Assembly (NCBI RefSeq): GCF_027924405.1 | Contig: NZ_AP026978.1 | Span: 124,001 to 188,000, forward strand | Source: Nocardia sputorum | GTDB lineage: Bacteria > Actinomycetota > Actinomycetes > Mycobacteriales > Mycobacteriaceae | DNA length: 64,000 nucleotides | Reading direction: 5' to 3' | Part shown: positions 27,098-35,878 of the stretch, piece after piece | How positions within the stretch are numbered: position 1 is the first letter of the stretch | Layout of the letters: every line of letters begins with the position of its first letter | Notes under the pieces: model-generated | Database searches by the model: none | What the model saw: only the letters and a program-made list of their open reading frames with translations | What the model was told of the DNA's origin: nothing | Program-made: the position numbers and the translations under genes

Positions 27098-28089
27098 AAT
27101 GGGTTGAGGCAAGTGCGGGTACACACATGACCATGCCGATGGACGTGACCATCCAGCGCAGCGAGGCCGTGCTCCGGGAGCTGTCCCGGGTCGTGGTCGG
27201 CAAGCAGGACGAGTTGCAGTTGATCATGATCGCCGTGCTGTCCGGTGGGCACGTGCTGATCGAGGACCTACCCGGCCTCGGCAAGACGCTGATCGCGAGA
27301 TCGTTCGCGGCCGCGCTCGGGCTGCAGTTCACCCGGGTGCAGTTCACGCCCGACCTGCTGCCCGCCGACCTGCTGGGGTCGACGATCTACGACATGTCCT
27401 CCGGCCGGTTCACCTTCCGCCGCGGGCCGGTGTTCACCAACGTGCTGCTGGCCGACGAGGTGAACCGCACCCCGCCGAAGACGCAGGCCGCGCTCCTGGA
27501 GGCGATGGCGGAGGGGCAGGTCAGCATCGACGGCGAGACGTTGCTGCTGCCGCAACCGTTCGTCGTGCTGGCCACCGACAACCCGATCGAGTACGAGGGC
27601 ACCTATCCGCTGCCGGAAGCCCAGCTCGACCGGTTCGCCATCCAGCTGCGGCTGGGGTACCTGTCCGAGCGCGACGAGACGCAGATGATCCGTCGCAGAC
27701 TGGAGCGCGGGGCGCAGCAGCCGCAGGTCAACCAGGTCGTGGACGCGAACGGGCTGCTGGAGATGCGGCAATCCGTCGAATACGTGACCGTGCACCCCGA
27801 CGTGGTGAGCTACGTCGTCGCGCTGGCGTCGGCCACCAGGGGGCACCCCCAGGTCGAGGTCGGCGCGAGCCCGCGCGCGGAACTCGACCTGGTGCAGATG
27901 TCCCGGGCGCGGGCGCTGCTGCTCGGCCGCGACTACGTGATCCCCGAGGACGTGAAGGCGCTGGCGATCCCGGCCATGGCGCACCGGATCACGTTGCGGC
28001 CGGAGATGTGGGTGCGCCGCATCCGCGGCGAGGACGTCATCACCGAACTGCTGCGCCGTCTGCCGGTCCCGCGCGCCACCGTGACATGA
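27094..28089 (+). CDS. moxR: MoxR-family AAA+ ATPase
   Basis: AAA+ ATPase of about 331 residues, thought to act as a chaperone for folding or metal insertion, often with DUF58/VWA partners. Walker A is EDLPGLGKTLIARSFA near residue 58; Walker B with sensor region is VLLADEVNRTPPKTQAALLEAM near residue 119; the lid region PLPEAQLDRFAIQLRLGYLSERDE is typical of MoxR. The GTG start overlaps the upstream stop (GTGA); an ATG at 27127 is another possible start. The stop overlaps the next start (ATGA). Confidence 0.94.
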   Translation: MKWVEASAGTHMTMPMDVTIQRSEAVLRELSRVVVGKQDELQLIMIAVLSGGHVLIEDLPGLGKTLIARSFAAALGLQFTRVQFTPDLLPADLLGSTIYDMSSGRFTFRRGPVFTNVLLADEVNRTPPKTQAALLEAMAEGQVSIDGETLLLPQPFVVLATDNPIEYEGTYPLPEAQLDRFAIQLRLGYLSERDETQMIRRRLERGAQQPQVNQVVDANGLLEMRQSVEYVTVHPDVVSYVVALASATRGHPQVEVGASPRAELDLVQMSRARALLLGRDYVIPEDVKALAIPAMAHRITLRPEMWVRRIRGEDVITELLRRLPVPRATVT

Positions 28090-29360
28090 GGCACCGTGAC
28101 GCCAGCTCCGCGGTCGACGCCGAATTGCGGTGGCGGCCCGCCCCGCTGGTCTTCATGCTCGCTGGATGCGCCGCGGCGGCCCTGGTGCTCGCAGTGGTCC
28201 TCGGCAGGTGGCAGCTGCTGGTGTTCGCCGCGCCGCTGCTCGGCGTGCTGGCCACCGCGCCGTGGCAGCAGTCCTCGACCCGGATCCAGGTCGACGGCGG
28301 CGGCACGCTGCGCTGCTTCGAGACCGAGGAGGTGACGCTCACCGTCGCCGCCTTCGTCGAGAAGGGGCACGCGCTGCTGCGCCTGAAACCGCAGAGCTCG
28401 GCAGGGCTGGGAATGCAGGTCGAAGAGGCCAGCGATTCCGGAGTCGCGCCCGCCGGGTTGCGCTTGGCCCTCTCGGCGGGCAGGTGGGGGCGCTACCCGG
28501 TGTCGGTGCGGGTCTCGGCGCTGAGCCCCGCCGGGCTCGCGGTCGCCACCGCGATACTGCCCGCGGGCGAGTTGTTCGTGTATCCGATCACCGATCCGCA
28601 GCGCATGCGCTTGCCGCGCACGGAGCTCCCCGAGCGGCTCGGCACCCACCTGACCCGCAGGCACGGCCCCGGCGTCGAATACGCGGACATCCGCGCCTAC
28701 GCGCCCGGCGATCAGTTGCGCATCGTGAACTGGCCGGTGAGCGCGCGGCGGGGGCGGTTGTATGTCACCGAGCGGCTGACCAACCGGTCCGCGGACGTCG
28801 TGGTGCTGGTGGACACCTCCCAGCAGGCGCCGGGACCGGCCACCGATTCGCTGGAGCTGTCGGTGCGCGGCGCGGCGCAGGTGGTGCAGTCGACCCTGCA
28901 GGCGGGCGATCGGACGGCGGTGGTCTGCCTCGGCCAGGCGCCGCGCTGGCTGCGGCCGGACATCGGACGCCGCCAGTTCTACCGCATCGTGGACACCGTG
29001 CTCGACGTCGGCGACGAGCACATCCCCACCACCGGCACGCTCGCGCCGCACGCGGCGGTGCCGCTCGGCGCGATCGTGGTGGCGTTCTCCACGCTGCTGG
29101 ACACGCAGTTCGCGCTCGCGTTGATCGACCTGCGCAAGCGCGGGCACGTGGTGATCGTGGTGGACGTCCTGCGCGGCACGCCGTTCCGGGAAGATCTCGA
29201 CCCGATCCTGGCCAAGATGTGGCAGCTCGAGCGCGCGGCCATGTACCGGGACATGGGTACCGTCGGCGTCGACATCGTGGCGTGGCCGGAGGACGCGCGC
29301 CTGGACCAGATCATGCGAGCGCTGCCCGAGCACCGCAGGACCGTACGGGTGCGCCGATGA
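28086..29360 (+). CDS. DUF58 (VWA-like) protein
   Basis: A 424-residue protein usually paired with MoxR. The N-terminal part has two hydrophobic helices (about 17-58). The DUF58 signature is clear: RHGPGVEYADIRAYAPGDQLRIVNWPVSARRGRLYVTERLTN near residue 195, followed by the VWA-like VVVLVDTS with a possible MIDAS Asp/Ser. The role in the MoxR complex is not established. Start and stop both overlap neighbours by ATGA, so the operon is tightly coupled. Confidence 0.92.
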   Translation: MRHRDASSAVDAELRWRPAPLVFMLAGCAAAALVLAVVLGRWQLLVFAAPLLGVLATAPWQQSSTRIQVDGGGTLRCFETEEVTLTVAAFVEKGHALLRLKPQSSAGLGMQVEEASDSGVAPAGLRLALSAGRWGRYPVSVRVSALSPAGLAVATAILPAGELFVYPITDPQRMRLPRTELPERLGTHLTRRHGPGVEYADIRAYAPGDQLRIVNWPVSARRGRLYVTERLTNRSADVVVLVDTSQQAPGPATDSLELSVRGAAQVVQSTLQAGDRTAVVCLGQAPRWLRPDIGRRQFYRIVDTVLDVGDEHIPTTGTLAPHAAVPLGAIVVAFSTLLDTQFALALIDLRKRGHVVIVVDVLRGTPFREDLDPILAKMWQLERAAMYRDMGTVGVDIVAWPEDARLDQIMRALPEHRRTVRVRR

Positions 29361-29818
29361 CCAGATTCCTCGCCGTTCTCTCCGGGGTGCTGCTGGCGGC
29401 GTCGGTGGCGCTGCTGGAGCCCTGGATCGGCATTCCGGCCCTGGTCTTCGTCGCGCTCGGCTGGTGGCTGCGGCCGCTCGCGGTCTGCGCGGTACTGCTC
29501 GCGCTGGCCGTGCTGGCGATCGCGGACGCGGGTGTGCTCGCTTCCGCGGCAACGGGATTGGTCGCTACCACCTATCTGCTCAACGCCGCGACCGTGACCG
29601 CCCCGCACGGCGTGGTACCGACCACGATCCCGTCGGTGACCGGTGCGGTGGGCTTCGCGGCGGTCGCCGTCGCCGCCGCTCTGCTCCCACTGCGCTTGGC
29701 CTGGGCGCCGCTGGCCGCGCCGGTGCTCGTGCTGGTGCTGTACGCCCTTGTGATCCAGGGCGCCGCCGCGCGGCGCGGGCGCGGTGACCGGGAACTTCCG
29801 GCCTCGGGCGAAGTCTGA
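29357..29818 (+). CDS. Small polytopic membrane protein closing the MoxR operon
   Basis: A 153-residue, very hydrophobic protein with about four to five membrane segments (starting MTRFLAVLSGVLLAASVALL) and a short basic C-terminus (AARRGRGDRELPASGEV). No domain is recognised. The ATG overlaps the DUF58 stop codon. Operons of this kind often carry a transglutaminase-like membrane protein; none is seen here. Confidence 0.75.
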   Translation: MTRFLAVLSGVLLAASVALLEPWIGIPALVFVALGWWLRPLAVCAVLLALAVLAIADAGVLASAATGLVATTYLLNAATVTAPHGVVPTTIPSVTGAVGFAAVAVAAALLPLRLAWAPLAAPVLVLVLYALVIQGAAARRGRGDRELPASGEV

Positions 29819-30115
29819 CCCGAGCACAGGCGGCCGCTCGCAGTGGCGACACGGTGGCTGACGTGCGGCGATGCCGGAGACACCGCGAAGACCGCACGGC
29901 CGGTGCGCGTACCGTTCGGTAGTGCGGGGGGTGGGTCGACAGCCGAAGGCCGCCCCTGCCGAGGCTGCGCACGCGTTGTCGAGGAGCTGAACAACCGCGG
30001 GAGGTCCTATGACGTTCGCCGAGTTCGATCGTATGCACGCCTTGCTCATGACCTTCCGCGCGTCGCGTCGGGCGCCCGCTCGCGTAGCACTGTCGGCACG
30101 ACTCCGGAGCGGCTC

Positions 30116-31639
30116 GTGGTGACCTTGGACCGATTGGCGAACGTACTGAGCGGCTATGGGATTCGATTGCGGTTGGGGTCGGTTCCCCGGTCCACCCCAC
30201 TGCGCAGCGTGGTGATCCACGGGACCGATCAGGACCCCACGGAAACGGGCGACGTGCTGCTGGGGATCGGGGCACACTCGGTGTCGGAGGTGGTGGAATG
30301 GGCCGTCTCGGCGCGCGCGGTCGTCGCTCTTCTGCGCGGCAGTGCGGAGACCGAGACCGAGCCGGATGCCGAGGGCGTGGCGGTGCTGGTGGTCGATCCC
30401 GCGGTGGCCTGGAGCGAGCTGGCCGCGGTGGTCTACGGGTTGGTGCTGGAAGGTCGGGAGACCGAGGCCGGTCGCGGTCCGACCGATCTGTTCGCCTTGG
30501 CCGACAGTCTGGCCGAGGCTGTCGGGGGAGCGGTGACGATCGAGGACCGGCGGTCTCGGGTGCTGGCGTATTCGAAGCCGAAGCAGCACCTCGATCAGGC
30601 GCGGGTCGACACGATTCTGAGCAGGGAGATGCCGCCGTGGTTGCGGGCACTCTTCGACGCGCGTGGTGTCTTCGCACATCTGGCCGCCTCGGATGAGCCG
30701 TTGTTCGTGCCCGGGCAGGCGGAACACGGTGTGACGGGGCGAATGGTCGTGGCCGTGCGCGTGGGCAGGCAACTGCTGGGCTCGGTGTGGGTTTCGTGCC
30801 CGGCACCGTTGCGTGGGGCTCGCCGCGCGGCCTTGGCCGACGGTGCGCGTACGGTGGCCCTGCACCTGTTGCGCTCGCGGGCCAGCGCGGATCTGGAACG
30901 TCAGGTGGAATCGGACCTGGTCATCCGCTTACTGGAGGGCGCGGCCGACGCGGCGACGGTGGCCAGCAGACTGGGGTTGGCGCCGGAGAAGTTGCGCGTG
31001 CTCGCGCTGCGGGCTCGGGGCGCGGACGAGCGGCACGCCGCGCTGCTGTTGATCTTCGAGCGAGCGACGACCGGATTCGGCTGGTCCCGGTCGACCCGCA
31101 GCGCCTTGGTCGGCGACACCGTCTACACCGTGCTGCCCGCTGATCCCGCTGCGACGGCACGCCGTTGGGTCGATGAGCTGGAAGCCGCCCTGCCCGCGCG
31201 GATGACGGTGTCGGCCGGCGTCAGCGGTGTTGCGAGGGCTACGGAATTGGCGTCGGCGCGGCGAGAGGCCGACGAGTGCCTGGCGCTGCACGAGGCCCGG
31301 CCGGCAGCTGCCCCGGCCCCCGCCTATGACGAGTCGTGGGATGAGATTCTGCTACAGCGGTTGCGCACCGCGGGGCTCGCCGGACGCGCCCCGGAGCGGG
31401 GGCCGGTGTCGGAATTGCGGCGGCACGACCGCGTGCACTCCACCCAGTACGTGGCGACGCTGCGCGCCTGGTTGCAGGCGCAGGGCGATCCCGCGCGGGC
31501 AGGCGTACAACTCGGCGTGCACGAGAACACCGTCCGCAACCGGCTGCGCAAGATGGCGGAGGTGACCGACCTCGGCTTGGACGATCCCCGCAAACGTCTA
31601 GCCATGATGATCGAACTCGCCGTCAGCGACACCGTCTGA
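30116..31639 (+). CDS. PucR/CdaR-family helix-turn-helix regulator
   Basis: A regulator of about 507 residues. The N-terminal and middle parts contain a GAF-like region (LADSLAEAVGGAVTIEDRRSRVLAYS), a GGDEF-like CdaR region, and a C-terminal PucR HTH (LRAWLQAQGDPARAGVQLGVHENTVRNRLRKMAEVTDL). The GTG at 30116 is preferred because GGAG lies six bases upstream and family similarity begins at about VTLDRLANVLSG. Reading from 29843 would add 91 residues with no family character. The target is unknown. The 297 bases before this start hold no gene that I can see. Confidence 0.85.
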   Translation: MVTLDRLANVLSGYGIRLRLGSVPRSTPLRSVVIHGTDQDPTETGDVLLGIGAHSVSEVVEWAVSARAVVALLRGSAETETEPDAEGVAVLVVDPAVAWSELAAVVYGLVLEGRETEAGRGPTDLFALADSLAEAVGGAVTIEDRRSRVLAYSKPKQHLDQARVDTILSREMPPWLRALFDARGVFAHLAASDEPLFVPGQAEHGVTGRMVVAVRVGRQLLGSVWVSCPAPLRGARRAALADGARTVALHLLRSRASADLERQVESDLVIRLLEGAADAATVASRLGLAPEKLRVLALRARGADERHAALLLIFERATTGFGWSRSTRSALVGDTVYTVLPADPAATARRWVDELEAALPARMTVSAGVSGVARATELASARREADECLALHEARPAAAPAPAYDESWDEILLQRLRTAGLAGRAPERGPVSELRRHDRVHSTQYVATLRAWLQAQGDPARAGVQLGVHENTVRNRLRKMAEVTDLGLDDPRKRLAMMIELAVSDTV

Positions 31640-31753
31640 CCCGCTGCCCTGTGCCATCGCCACAAATCCCCGCCCTCCGATTGTCGGATCAGCGCAACTG
31701 ATCGGCTCGACGGCCACGCCACCATGGGGTTGAGCCACGAAGGAGGGATCGAA

Positions 31754-32332
31754 GTGAGGAACATGCAGGTACGCGAGGTGATGCAGCGACCGGTCATCGC
31801 CGTGCGGCGCGACGATACGGCACGCGAGGCGGCGCTGCTGCTCGCCGGATCGGGCTACGCGGCGCTGCCCGTTCTCGACGAGGACGACCGTCTCATCGGG
31901 ATGCTCACCAGCGGTGATCTCTTGCGGTCCGGAGAACTCGACGACGAGGTCGGCGCGGTGATGACCACGCCCGCGGTGTCGCTGCCGCACAACGCGGCGC
32001 CGGCCGAGGTGATGAGCAGGCTGGCAACACACGGATTGCGCAGTCTGCCGGTCGTCGACGCCGAAGACCGCGTGGTCGGCATGTTCAGCCGCGGCGACGC
32101 GTTGCGGATCTTGCTCACCCCGGACGACGCGCTCGCGGCCGATGCGCAAAGCCTGCTGGATCAATACCGCGGCGCCCGGCGCTGGCAGGTCACCGTCGAC
32201 GACGGCGACGCCACGATCTCCGGCCGGTTCGCCGACGAATCCGAACGACGCATCGCCATCGCCTTGACCCGCACCGTGCCGGGCATCCGCACCGCGAGCA
32301 TCGCGCGCACACCCGCCGCGGCCGAGCATTGA
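31754..32332 (+). CDS. CBS-domain pair with C-terminal BON domain
   Basis: A 192-residue soluble protein. Two CBS motifs (MQVREVMQRPVIAVRRDDTAREAA and VGAVMTTPAVSLPHNAAPAEVM) form a Bateman module that usually binds adenine nucleotides. The C-terminal WQVTVDDGDATISGRFADESERRIAI resembles a BON domain. Such CBS-BON proteins belong to stress or dormancy gene sets in mycobacteria. The GTG start has a perfect AGGAGG seven bases upstream. The following zinc-finger gene begins 22 bases later, so the two are probably co-transcribed. Confidence 0.88.
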   Translation: MRNMQVREVMQRPVIAVRRDDTAREAALLLAGSGYAALPVLDEDDRLIGMLTSGDLLRSGELDDEVGAVMTTPAVSLPHNAAPAEVMSRLATHGLRSLPVVDAEDRVVGMFSRGDALRILLTPDDALAADAQSLLDQYRGARRWQVTVDDGDATISGRFADESERRIAIALTRTVPGIRTASIARTPAAAEH

Positions 32333-32354
32333 CCACCCACCAGCCCCGGAGTCG

Positions 32355-32810
32355 ATGATGACCCACGCATACCCCGTTTCCCGCGCAAGCCTCAGTGAAC
32401 ACCTACCCGTGCTGCGCGCCGCACTGAACCAGCAACGCCGTTTCCGCCTGCAACAACTGGCCGAACTCGAAGCCGAGATCGACCGCGCAGGTGAGCCCGC
32501 CGACGCGGCCGCCGCGGCCAGACACGAGGTCGACGGCAAACTGGCCGCGGCGGCACGGCAAGCCCTGGCGGACATCGAGGCAGCTCTCATGCTCATCGCC
32601 ACCGGACGCTACGGCCGGTGCCGTCGCTGTCACGCCGAGATCCCGATTCGCCTGCTGCGCACCATTCCCACTACCCAGTGGTGCTTGCGGTGCCATCGGC
32701 ATCTCCCGTCCGCCGACGGATCCCGCGTGATCCGAGGACAGCGGCCTGGGCGACCCTCCCGAGCGCCGCGACGCGGCCGGTCGGCGAAAAGAGAGACGCT
32801 CGCGCCGTGA
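32355..32810 (+). CDS. DksA/TraR C4-type zinc finger protein
   Basis: A 151-residue protein. A coiled-coil-forming N-terminal region (LNQQRRFRLQQLAELEAEIDRA) is followed by a C4 zinc finger: GRCRRCHAEIPIRLLRTI then WCLRCH, near residues 97-122. The layout is that of DksA/TraR-family RNA polymerase secondary-channel proteins. However, the coiled-coil tip acidic residues of DksA are not clear. A basic, probably disordered tail (RGQRPGRPSRAPRRGRSAKR) is unusual. It follows the CBS-BON gene. Confidence 0.85.
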   Translation: MMTHAYPVSRASLSEHLPVLRAALNQQRRFRLQQLAELEAEIDRAGEPADAAAAARHEVDGKLAAAARQALADIEAALMLIATGRYGRCRRCHAEIPIRLLRTIPTTQWCLRCHRHLPSADGSRVIRGQRPGRPSRAPRRGRSAKRETLAP

Positions 32811-32954
32811 CCGGCTGATGCCCTCGTCGACACCGGCACCGCCGCGGGCCGGGAGTCGTCCGCACCCGGCACCCTCGGGCGCCCGCCGTTCGGGTGAGTG
32901 CTGTCGGACGCGCCCCAGCCGGGGCTCGCTCGGGTGAAGCCGTGTAGGGATTCC

Positions 32955-33821
32955 TCAGGCGGGCCGGAACCGCAGCTCGACGTCGCCGAGGACCGGTGCC
33001 TCGTCGCGTTCGACCACGGTCGCGGCGATGGTGAGCACGTCGTCCTGACGCCAGATCCGGGTGCGGATCGTCTCGCCCGGGTAGAGCACACCGGCGAATC
33101 GGGCGCGGAAACCGGTGACGCGGCTCGCGTCGGAGTCGAGCACGGTGTCGGTCACGGTCTTGCAGACGATGCCGTAGGTGCACAACCCGTGCAGGATGGG
33201 CGCGGGAAACCCGGCCGCGCGGGCGAATTCGGGATCCGAGTGCAGCGGGTTGCGATCACCGGACATCCGGTAGAGCAATGCCTGCTGCGGCAGCGTCGGC
33301 GTGGTGACGTCGAAATCCGGAGCGCGATCCGGTAATTCGGTCTTGGTGCTCGGTCCGCGCTCGCCGCCGAAGCCGCCCTCGCCCTTGGCGAAGATCGAGG
33401 AGCGCTCGGTCCACAGCGGCGCTCCGTCGGAGCCGGTGACGGTGTGCTCCTGCACGATGACCGCGGCCGAGCCCTTGTCCCAGATCTCGGCGATCCGGCT
33501 GGTCTTGGTCGCCTTGCCCGCCGCCGGGATCGGCCGGTGCACCTCGACCTCTTGGTGACCGTGCACCACCTTCGCCAGGTCGATCTCGACCCCGGGGAAG
33601 CTCACCTTCGGCGGCTCGGTCTCGTGCACCGTCGCCGCCACGGTGGCGAAGGTCGGCAGCACCTGCGGTTCCCGGTCGTCGAGGTAGCGCAGCTCGGCCG
33701 GGTCGGTCCAGCGCGTGCCCGCGCCGAGGCCCAGCTGGTAGAGCTGCACGTCCGAGGGGGTCCAGGCGAACTCCCGGCTCGGCAGTTGCGCGCCGAGCGC
33801 GATCTTCGGGTCGATGGGCAT
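32955..33821 (-). CDS. chsH3: Steroid enoyl-CoA hydratase ChsH3-like (MaoC family)
   Basis: Double hot-dog MaoC-family hydratase of 288 residues, orthologous by recalled sequence to M. tuberculosis Rv3538 (ChsH3), which hydrates steroid side-chain enoyl-CoAs. Visible markers are WTPSDVQLYQLGLGAG, PQVLPTFATVAATVH, IWDKGSAAVI, and the hydratase motif YRMSGDRNPLHSDPEFARAAGFPAPILHGLCTYG near residue 195. It lies downstream of kstD on the same strand with a gap of about 240 bases that holds no visible gene, and is probably under the same control. Confidence 0.92.
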   Translation of the reverse strand: MPIDPKIALGAQLPSREFAWTPSDVQLYQLGLGAGTRWTDPAELRYLDDREPQVLPTFATVAATVHETEPPKVSFPGVEIDLAKVVHGHQEVEVHRPIPAAGKATKTSRIAEIWDKGSAAVIVQEHTVTGSDGAPLWTERSSIFAKGEGGFGGERGPSTKTELPDRAPDFDVTTPTLPQQALLYRMSGDRNPLHSDPEFARAAGFPAPILHGLCTYGIVCKTVTDTVLDSDASRVTGFRARFAGVLYPGETIRTRIWRQDDVLTIAATVVERDEAPVLGDVELRFRPA

Positions 33822-34063
33822 CAGTTCTCCTTGTGCATGATTGTGGATCGATCCGGCACATGCGCGCCGCGCGCGAGGCCGTGCCGGAACCGGAACTCGG
33901 CAGCGCCCGGGTTCGATCCTGCGCGTCCGGACACCGGCTCGCCAGTGTGTCGTCCGCTCCGCGGGATCGTTTCACGGCTGCTCAGCGGCCTGGATGGATC
34001 GCGGTGCAGGCCGGGGCATTCCGGCCGGTGCCCGTGGGAGCGTGGCCGCACCGCGATCTCGTC

Positions 34064-35764
34064 TCACGCTTCCGCTGCGGCGGTGGCGGGCTGCTCCTCC
34101 TTGCGCTTGACGATGTCCAGCACCGCGAGGTACCCGAAGGCGATCGCGGGGCCGATGGTGGCTCCGGGCCCGGCGTAGGTGTGGCCCATCACCGGTGTGG
34201 AGCAGTTGCCGGAGGCGTACAGCCCCTCGATGACGCTGCCGTCCTCGCGCAGCACCCGCCCTGCGGTGTCGGCCACCAGCCCGCCTTTGGTGCCCAGATC
34301 GCCCGGCACGATTTTGGCGGCGTAGTACGGGCCCTGCACCAGCGCGGCCAGGCACGGGTTCGGCCGCACGGTCGGATCGCCGTAGTACCGGTCGTAGTGG
34401 CTGTCGCCGCGACCGAAGTCCTCGTCCTTGCCGGTCTCGGCGAAGCCGTTGAACCGGGCGACGGTCGCGGTCAGCTCGCCGGCGGGCACACCGATCTTGT
34501 CTGCCAATTCCTCGATGCTGTCGGCCTTGACGATGAAGTCGTTTTCCATCCACCGGGACGGAAAACGCTGACCGGGCTGTAGCCCGGCGAAGATGTAGCG
34601 GTTCCGGTAGCGCTGGTCGAACACCAGCCACGCGGGGATGTTCTCGCCCGGCCCCTCACCCTGCCCGTACTCGCCGCCGTACATGGTGTGCACTGCCTCG
34701 ACGTAAGGAGCGGACTCATTTCCGAATCGCTTGCCGTCGGCGTTCACCATGATGCTGCCGGGCAGGTTCCGTTCGGCCAGCGCGAACCAGGGCTTGCCGC
34801 CCTTGAAGATGGTCGGCCCCCACCAAGCGTCCTCCATGAAACCGATGGCCGCGCCCGCCGCCATGCCCGCTTGGATGCCGTCGCCGGTATTGGCGGCCGC
34901 GCCGGTGGTCCACTCGGTGGTGATGGGCTGGCGCTGGTATTTGGTGCGCATTTCCGCGTTGTGCTCGAAACCGCCGCTGCCGAGGACGACGCCGTAGCGG
35001 GCGGTGAACGTGACCGGCTCGCCCTCGTACAGCGCACGGACCCCGGTGACGACGCCGTCGGTCACGACGAGATCGGTCATCGGGGTGTTCAGCAACAGCG
35101 GCACGTTCGCGTCCATGAGGCCCTTGCGCATGCCCGCGATGATGGCCTGCCCCATGCCGACGATGTGTTTGCGGGTGAACTTGGCCCAGTAGGTGCGCGC
35201 GCCGACGCGCATCGCCCGGAGCATGCCCTTCGGATGACGCCGGATCAGATTGAGCCGCACGAAGTCGGCCTGCATGACCACGACGTTCAGCGGAGCCTTC
35301 GCGTACGGCGGCTCCAGGTTGAACCGCTCCTCGCCCAGGATCTTCGTGTCGAACGGCTTGGGCTCGCACGAGCGGCCCTCGGGCCGCCCGCCCGGCGCCT
35401 CCGGATGGTAGTCGGAGTAGCCCGGCACCCACGTCATCTTCAGCGGCGAATGATCGAGCACGAAGTCCAGCGCTTCGGCCCCGCGATCGATGTAGGTGTC
35501 GATCCGCTCGGAGGGCACGACGTCGCCGATGATGCTGTGCAGATAGGTCCGTGCGTCCTCGCGGTCGTCGGGCCGACCGGACGCGCGCAGCGCCTTGTTG
35601 CCCGGGATCCACACGCCGCCGCCGGAGCGCGCGGTCGACCCGCCGTAGTGCGCGGCCTTCTCGATGACCACCACGCTCAGGCCGTTGTGGGCCGCGGTGA
35701 GGGCGGCGGTCATGCCGGCGGCGCCGCTGCCGACCACCACCACGTCGTATTCCCGATCAGTCAT
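34064..35764 (-). CDS. kstD: 3-ketosteroid delta-1-dehydrogenase
   Basis: FAD enzyme that introduces the 1,2 double bond into ring A of 3-ketosteroids, required with KSH for ring-B opening. The 566-residue product starts MTDREYDVVVVGSGAAGMTAA, with the FAD-binding GxGxxG. The C-terminal GHTYAGPGATIGPAIAFGY contains the Tyr and Gly, spaced as Tyr487/Gly491 of Rhodococcus KstD1. GYSDYHPEAPGGRPEGRS is also typical. The ATG lies two bases from a KstR operator whose first half covers a TATAAC -10, so the transcript is nearly leaderless. Divergent from the second flavoprotein. Confidence 0.95.
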   Translation of the reverse strand: MTDREYDVVVVGSGAAGMTAALTAAHNGLSVVVIEKAAHYGGSTARSGGGVWIPGNKALRASGRPDDREDARTYLHSIIGDVVPSERIDTYIDRGAEALDFVLDHSPLKMTWVPGYSDYHPEAPGGRPEGRSCEPKPFDTKILGEERFNLEPPYAKAPLNVVVMQADFVRLNLIRRHPKGMLRAMRVGARTYWAKFTRKHIVGMGQAIIAGMRKGLMDANVPLLLNTPMTDLVVTDGVVTGVRALYEGEPVTFTARYGVVLGSGGFEHNAEMRTKYQRQPITTEWTTGAAANTGDGIQAGMAAGAAIGFMEDAWWGPTIFKGGKPWFALAERNLPGSIMVNADGKRFGNESAPYVEAVHTMYGGEYGQGEGPGENIPAWLVFDQRYRNRYIFAGLQPGQRFPSRWMENDFIVKADSIEELADKIGVPAGELTATVARFNGFAETGKDEDFGRGDSHYDRYYGDPTVRPNPCLAALVQGPYYAAKIVPGDLGTKGGLVADTAGRVLREDGSVIEGLYASGNCSTPVMGHTYAGPGATIGPAIAFGYLAVLDIVKRKEEQPATAAAEA

Positions 35765-35765
35765 G

Positions 35766-35779
35766 TAGAACACGTTATA
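35766..35779. promoter_or_regulatory. KstR operator at the kstD start
   Basis: TAGAACACGTTATA matches TNNAACNNGTTNNA exactly. On the minus strand it overlaps TATAAC (35779 to 35774), a good -10 for kstD with TAGACC 16 bases further upstream. A repressor bound here would cover both the -10 and the transcription start. Confidence 0.85.
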
Positions 35780-35842
35780 GAATGGACGCGCCATTGGTCT
35801 ATGTTGTGTGGCAGAAGACTTGCTCGACGTTCTGTTTGTCGA

Positions 35843-35856
35843 GGAAACTTGTTTCA
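35843..35856. promoter_or_regulatory. Near-match KstR operator before the second flavoprotein
   Basis: GGAAACTTGTTTCA matches the KstR pattern except for the first base (G instead of T), and is itself a good inverted repeat (GAAAC-TT-GTTTC). It lies 22 bases before the ATG of the plus-strand flavoprotein gene and could control the hsaEGF operon separately from kstD. Confidence 0.55.
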
Positions 35857-35878
35857 GTTTCAGACCGGAGTTAAGAAC

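Noticed and set aside
29843..30115. 91-residue N-terminal extension of the PucR-type regulator
   Set aside because: The sequence is Arg/Gly-rich without family similarity, and GGAG precedes the GTG at 30116.
33822..34063. Possible gene between chsH3 and kstD
   Set aside because: Open frames here have no start with a ribosome binding site and no recognisable product.
34688..35878. N-terminal extension of the second flavoprotein frame across kstD
   Set aside because: It lies antisense to kstD; the FAD-binding start and ribosome binding site support the ATG at 35879.
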